Assembly: GCF_000224145.3 (NCBI RefSeq)
Contig: NC_020168.2
Span: forward strand, 2,057,171 to 2,121,170
Length of the DNA: 64,000 nt
Direction: 5' to 3'
Origin: Ciona intestinalis
Lineage: Eukaryota > Chordata > Ascidiacea > Phlebobranchia > Cionidae
The notes under the pieces were generated by a model. The model saw only the letters and a program-made list of their open reading frames with translations, had not been told where the DNA came from and made no database searches. A program made the translations under genes and the position numbers. Shown here piece by piece: positions 59,801-64,000 of the stretch (within the stretch, counting starts at the first letter, position 1; each line of letters begins with the position of its first letter).

Positions 59801-62800
59801 TTCTGTTAGTATTATAATATTAATTAAGTCTTTTTCACTTTTCAGAGCGGTGACCGAAAGTATAAACAACCTGATCACACATTGCACTGAGACTGCACCT
59901 GGACAGAAAGAATGTGATAATGCTTTAAGACAACTCAAGGTAAGTGTGAATAATTCTGTTTTCAACTTAAATTTACACTTGTAAGGCAAAAAAGAACAAT
60001 TTTCACAAGTATGAATGTATGTAAGTGTAAAATATGTTTTTATTTGATGCATTGATTTTAATACAAACCTGTTTCTCACTCAGACTGTAAAAGAAATGCT
60101 TGAAAATCCCAACGAGCCGGTGAATGACTTTTCGTACTTCGATTGCCTTGAAAGTGTGATGGACAACTCAAAGATGCTCGGTGAATCAATGAGTGGAATC
60201 ACCCAACATGCAAGAGCAAGCGAGCTTGAGAGCTTTGGAGAAGCAGTCACTGCCACACAGAAATCCCTCATTGGACTTACCGAGGCTGCAGCTCAGGTTA
60301 ATGCTCAATCCACAATCGTTGTGGTAGTTTTATAATGATGAACCGCAAAACTGTATTTTTATAATTAAAGTATTTAAATGTAATTGCTTTGTCTTTATAA
60401 GAATGAAAGGCATGCAATACTGTTTAGGATCTAATCTGTAGTAATTTTACAATTTTATCCCTTTAAATTTTCCACAGGCAGCATACTTAGTTGGCATAGC
60501 AGATCCTAACAGTGAAGCTGGCACTCAAGGTCTGGTTGATCAGACTCAATTTGCACGAGCCAATCAAGCTATTCAGATGGCTTGTCAAAGTTTGCTTGAT
60601 CCATCTAGCAACCAGCCACAGGTAAATAGTTACTAAACTTTTTAATTTAATAAAGGATATGAAAATTTAATATGATAGTTTATAATTAACCAGTACATCA
60701 GTATGGGAATCCAATTTAGTTTAATCAAATTATCTTGATCGCCAATTACAAGCATCAAAATTCAATTATCATTTTTAAAATAAGATTTTCTCTTTTTAAA
60801 TTTATACACCACAGTTGACAACATTAGCAAAATTGCGCTTTTGTAAAATTAATTAAACTTTTGCACTTTTCTTTAGGTATTGTCAGCTGCCACTATTGTA
60901 GCAAAATACACCTCCGCGTTATGCAATGTGTGCAGAGTGGCATCCAACAAAACTACAAATGCTGTGGCTCGCAAACATTTTGTGCAATCTGCCAAGGAAG
61001 TTGCTCATGCTACTGCTAATCTGGTCAGGACTATTAAGGTAGGTGTGGTGGTTGCAATAAATGTTGGAAATCTATGTGTCCTGTACTATAGGAATGAACC
61101 TTAGAAATTTTGTACATATACGCTATTTAAAAACTGTAATATTTTAAAGATTTTTGCAAGCCTATACTTTATACCAAAAAATTAAATTTACTTCTCTGTG
61201 CAATGAAATGTCTAAATTCATCACATGTGGATACATTTGTTTTGTTTCGTGGTATATTATTAATTTAAAGCACAAAACATAGAAAAGTTCAAGGAAAAAT
61301 GTTAGTTACTTACCTTAGGCATTGGACGGAAACTTCTCAGAAGAAAATCGCGCAAACTGCTCACAAGCAACCAAACCATTGATAGATGCAGTGGAAAGCC
61401 TTACCACTTTCGCTTCCAACCCTGAGTTTGCAAGCGTCCCTGCCAAGATCAGTGATGAGGTGATGAATATGTAACTTCCTCAGCTGTTAGTTCTATTCTG
61501 TATGGGTGAGGTCCGTGAGGACCTAGGGTTTGGGGAAAGTTTGGCCGTGGGATTTAGGCCAGATTCAGCTGTTATTTAAAAATTCTCCTACTAATATATT
61601 TGTGGTATTTATACAATGACAGTAGTTTTTAATAAAATTGATTTATAAATTGTTGTATTATGTACAGGCACGTGAAGCACAACGTCCGATCATTGAATCC
61701 GGGAAACAAATGTTACAAAGCTCATGTGATTTGATAAAAACTGCACGAAAGTTGGCGAATAATCCTAAAGATCCTCCAACATGGCAAGTAATGGCCGGCC
61801 ATTCAAGAGTGGTCTCGGATTCCATCAAAAAACTCATCGCAAATATCAGGTGAGTGGAACTTTACTATCTCTGTTGTGGTATGAATTGAAAGACTAGATA
61901 CATTTAACTTTAAATTGATCAATAAATTGTAATATAGGATCTTTATTAAATATAATAATATAATTTTAGAAGATACGCCATCCATTCGAAATTGTAACAT
62001 GATGGTTAGGTATAAATTTGCTCGCTGTTTTTTTCAGTTTTTAGTTTAGCCTAATTCATTCATTTTATGTGTAAGAAGGTAATTAAGAACCACTCATGTA
62101 CATTTTGTAAAAGTTTTAATGGACAAGATATACCTGTTTGGCCCGAGATAAAACATAGACCTAAACTTTTAAATTTTAAAAATACATTAATCATTTATAT
62201 TACCATCTTATCCACAGAGACAACGCACCAGGACAGAAGGAATGTGATGAAGCAATTGATCGAATCAATGAATCAATCCAACAATTCAACGACGCTGCAT
62301 TATCTGCTATGGATCAGAGTCTTCCTGCCCGTGACGACAACTCACTCAATGGATTCCAAGCCATGGTGAGTTGGGTTGTTTTCTTTTACAATGATAAGGG
62401 AGGAGTCGGAAGTTGTGCAACATTGGGTGCAGTTTTATTAACTCCCGAATGTCTTATTTTTTGTAACGTGTTTTAGGTTGTGGACACAGTGAACCAGATC
62501 AGTCAGTGTGTTGATCCGCTTTCAAATGCTGCAAAGCAAGATGCTGCCCAACTTGGAAGACAGGTAAACAAACCTGATTTAAAAATATGTAGAATATTAG
62601 GTTGTGTTAATCAATTATTGCCTGAACGTTGCTTTTATTTATCAATCAATGCAGTGTTTTCACTTTTCCATTTAAAGACTATCTGTATAAAAAAAAGAGT
62701 TTAAATTTTATGGAAACTTTTATCTTCCGTAACATAGGTGGCACAGATGGCAAGTTATTTCGAACCACTTGCTCACGCTACCATTGGAGCTGCTGCGAAT

Positions 62801-64000
62801 TCTGTCAATCACCAGCGACAAATGGACATTCTAGATTACAGCAAGACACTTGCTGAGTCAGCACTTCAGCTCATGTTTGCTGCCAAGGAAGGTGGCGGAA
62901 ATCCTAAAGTAAGTTTTTAAGTATCTGGAGCTTGATTCCATAAAAAATACATTAAAGAAGAAAACATTTCAATAATTTTTTTTAGTTATGAGTAGTTTCC
63001 CCTTGAAACAAAATACAGGTGTCGACTCTTTTTTATGAAATGACTGGGGCATTTTAATAATTTAGTACTTTTTTTCTTAAAATTTAAATCGCTAAAACAT
63101 AGCACCCTATAAAATTTACTATTTTTTATATTTTGTTGTATTTAATTTTAGTTTTTTAATTCATTTTAAGAGTGGCCTGAGCTGCATAATCAAATTTAAA
63201 TTCTAGTTTAAAATAGATCATCGAAGACAGTAGAAGCACCTTTCTTTTATATAGTTTATAATGTAAACTTATAATTTAATCTTTCTGTTTTTTCTGGTAT
63301 AAATTAAGATTTATATTGGAGTAGACTAACGAATGAAGTATCTGTCACATTTAAAAATGCATGTTTCCATAGACTACCCAGTTCCTAATTTAATAAATTT
63401 AAATAGCTTTGCATTTAAAGCATGAGAACTAGAGTTAATTTAAAAGGTAGAAACTGTTTAGTGATTTCTATGTTTTGAAAAATACTTTATTTAGATAAGT
63501 TTCTTTTAATTTCAAAATTGTTTCTGTTACTAAAATATCTTCACAGCACAGTACAACAAAAATAAGAAAACTTAATCTTGGGCTTGCAGATTAGTTTTTT
63601 GGTTTCTATTTAACAAACCAAACATTTCATTCATGAAAAGCCCCGACATGATACACGGTCCAGTAGCGAGATAATCTTTATTTTGACAGGACCCACAACT
63701 GCACATGCACAATAACATGAGTGGGGAGTTTGTACACCACGATCCGCACAGGATGCCGGTGTGTAACGTAGCTCACCGCAGTTCTAGCCCCACACTAACC
63801 CCTAAACTGCTTGCTGCTAACCCCAAACCAAACCCTCTACTTTTTTCTTAATTTCTTTAGTTTCAAAACTTTACTTTTTTCTAAAACTTTGTGAACAACA
63901 ATTTGAGCAATTTTCGGTTTGTTTTATTGGTTAAGACGAAACTTTATCATATTTCTATCTCGTAGCCGATGCAGTTACCATCTCGTGGACACAAGAAGGT
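47878..64000 (+). CDS. TLN: Talin (FERM head and about two thirds of rod; runs off right edge)
   Basis: Talin links integrin tails to actin and activates integrins. Exons: 47878-48013, 48761-48858, 49006-49080, 49309-49363, 49763-49833, 50220-50301, 50377-50519, 51131-51258, 51405-51573, 51803-51958, 52173-52351, 52483-52660, 53102-53215, 53883-53991, 54215-54354, 54557-54718, 55036-55203, 55415-55612, 55838-55963, 56136-56267, 56473-56715, 56903-57019, 57350-57484, 57652-57864, 58007-58234, 58469-58588, 59139-59336, 59555-59694, 59846-59939, 60084-60296, 60478-60621, 60877-61038, 61319-61459, 61668-61849, 62218-62365, 62477-62563, 62738-62908 (1785 codons). Landmarks: VYDACRIIREK (F0), LHTDDELNWLSHG (F1), KDFLPKEYVK (F2), the integrin-binding F3 RWAASPKSFTLDFGDYQDGY, and helical rod repeats such as TQCALSTSQLVACTKV. 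The exon 5 donor is GC. A possible cassette exon lies at 58893-58961. Confidence 0.97.
48474..48634 (+). promoter_or_regulatory. Candidate internal promoter and alternative first exon in talin intron 1
   Basis: TGACGTCA (48474-48481) is followed 45 bp later by a TATAAG box (48526-48531). A plausible start lies near 48555, and an exon-like stretch ends at a consensus donor, CGTC/GTGAGT (48634). The surrounding sequence is GC-rich for this window. No ATG opens in frame into exon 2, so any transcript would have a truncated head or be non-coding. Confidence 0.35.
49440..49577. repeat. MITE copy in talin intron
   Basis: A shortened copy. The left end is TGTGGGGTAAGATGAAATAC and the right end ATTCCATCTAACCCCACC, with the shared interior TTTGTTTGTTACCAAATG. 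It lies between coding exons 4 and 5. Confidence 0.68.
52030..52105. repeat. Short interspersed repeat (GGCCTAAATCC type)
   Basis: A stretch starting GGCCTAAATCC and ending ACTCACCCACAAAGAATAGA. It resembles the reverse complement of 61490-61562, and its start resembles sequence near 20787. Short, with no coding capacity. Confidence 0.45.
58893..58961 (+). CDS. Candidate 69-bp cassette exon of talin
   Basis: Lies in the 550-bp intron between the exons ending KRLLSNQ and starting FPVTNSNFQ. It is preceded by a pyrimidine tract and CTACATTAG, and followed by AAG/GTTGAC. It is exactly 23 codons, phase 0 on both sides, with no stop, so inclusion keeps the frame. The encoded peptide begins YMEEINMRNLSYSRLC. 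Vertebrate talins have no counterpart in the loop at this point, near the predicted R5-R6 boundary. The donor is weak, which suits an alternative exon. Confidence 0.5.
63690..63767 (+). CDS. Candidate additional talin exon (His/Pro-rich segment)
   Basis: After the exon ending at 62908, an acceptor TTTTGACAG opens a phase-0 frame reading DPQLHMHNNMSGEFVHHDPH and on. Donors are possible at 63758 or 63767. The open frame itself continues to a TAA near 63849. A second phase-0 stretch starts at 63966 (PMQLPSRGHKK). Neither resembles the canonical talin rod, which should continue with a QAAHTQEALEEA-like helix, so these may be an insertion, alternative exons, or chance open reading. Confidence 0.35.

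Overview
This looks like nuclear DNA of a tunicate, most likely a Ciona species. The genome is AT-rich and compact, with many short introns (several of 55-70 bp), closely packed chordate genes, and same-strand gene runs that suggest operons. Small repeats carry terminal inverted repeats, and tRNA-like SINEs are present. Every gene identity below comes from reading conserved protein motifs by eye across exons whose splice sites and reading phases I checked by hand. No database search was run.

Layout, left to right. (1) Minus strand, left edge to 10792: most of a Spire actin-nucleator gene (KIND domain, four WH2 motifs, linker, Spire box); its 3' end lies outside the window. (2) 11585-11656: tRNA-Ala(UGC), with an antisense tRNA half nearby. 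(3) Plus strand, 13198-15125: small secreted protein with three EF-hand loops. (4) Plus strand, 15757-16954: Evx/even-skipped-type homeobox gene, homeobox split at codons 46/47. (5) Plus strand, 18215-24976: EXOC7/Exo70, 21 coding exons. It converges on (6) a minus-strand dicarbonyl/L-xylulose reductase-like SDR gene (25086-26515), followed by (7) a decayed tandem copy of it (26839-29544) split by a 611-bp hAT-like element. (8) Minus strand, 29771-30670: intronless NT5C3-type 5'-nucleotidase. (9) 31633-33169: DNA transposon with about 186-bp terminal inverted repeats, nested MITEs and an orphan ORF. (10) Plus strand: intronless TBL3 (U3 snoRNP WD40 protein), then ATPAF2. (11) Minus strand, 42906 down to about 37894: LAMTOR2, F8A/HAP40 and a PALB2-like WD40 gene, head to tail with gaps of only 233 and 162 bp. 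(12) A gene-poor stretch of about 5 kb. (13) Plus strand, 47878 to the right edge: talin, with 37 coding exons covering the FERM head and roughly the first two thirds of the rod.

The genes serve actin and adhesion (Spire, talin), exocytosis (EXOC7), lysosomal signalling (LAMTOR2), ribosome biogenesis (TBL3), ATP synthase assembly (ATPAF2), carbonyl and nucleotide metabolism, DNA repair (PALB2-like) and development (Evx). They do not form one pathway, and I found no clear novel multi-gene system. The best leads are a striking concentration of the palindrome TGACGTCA across the Spire gene, a 69-bp unreported-looking cassette exon and a possible insertion in the talin rod, the orphan ORF of the transposon, and the putative LAMTOR2-F8A-PALB2-like operon.
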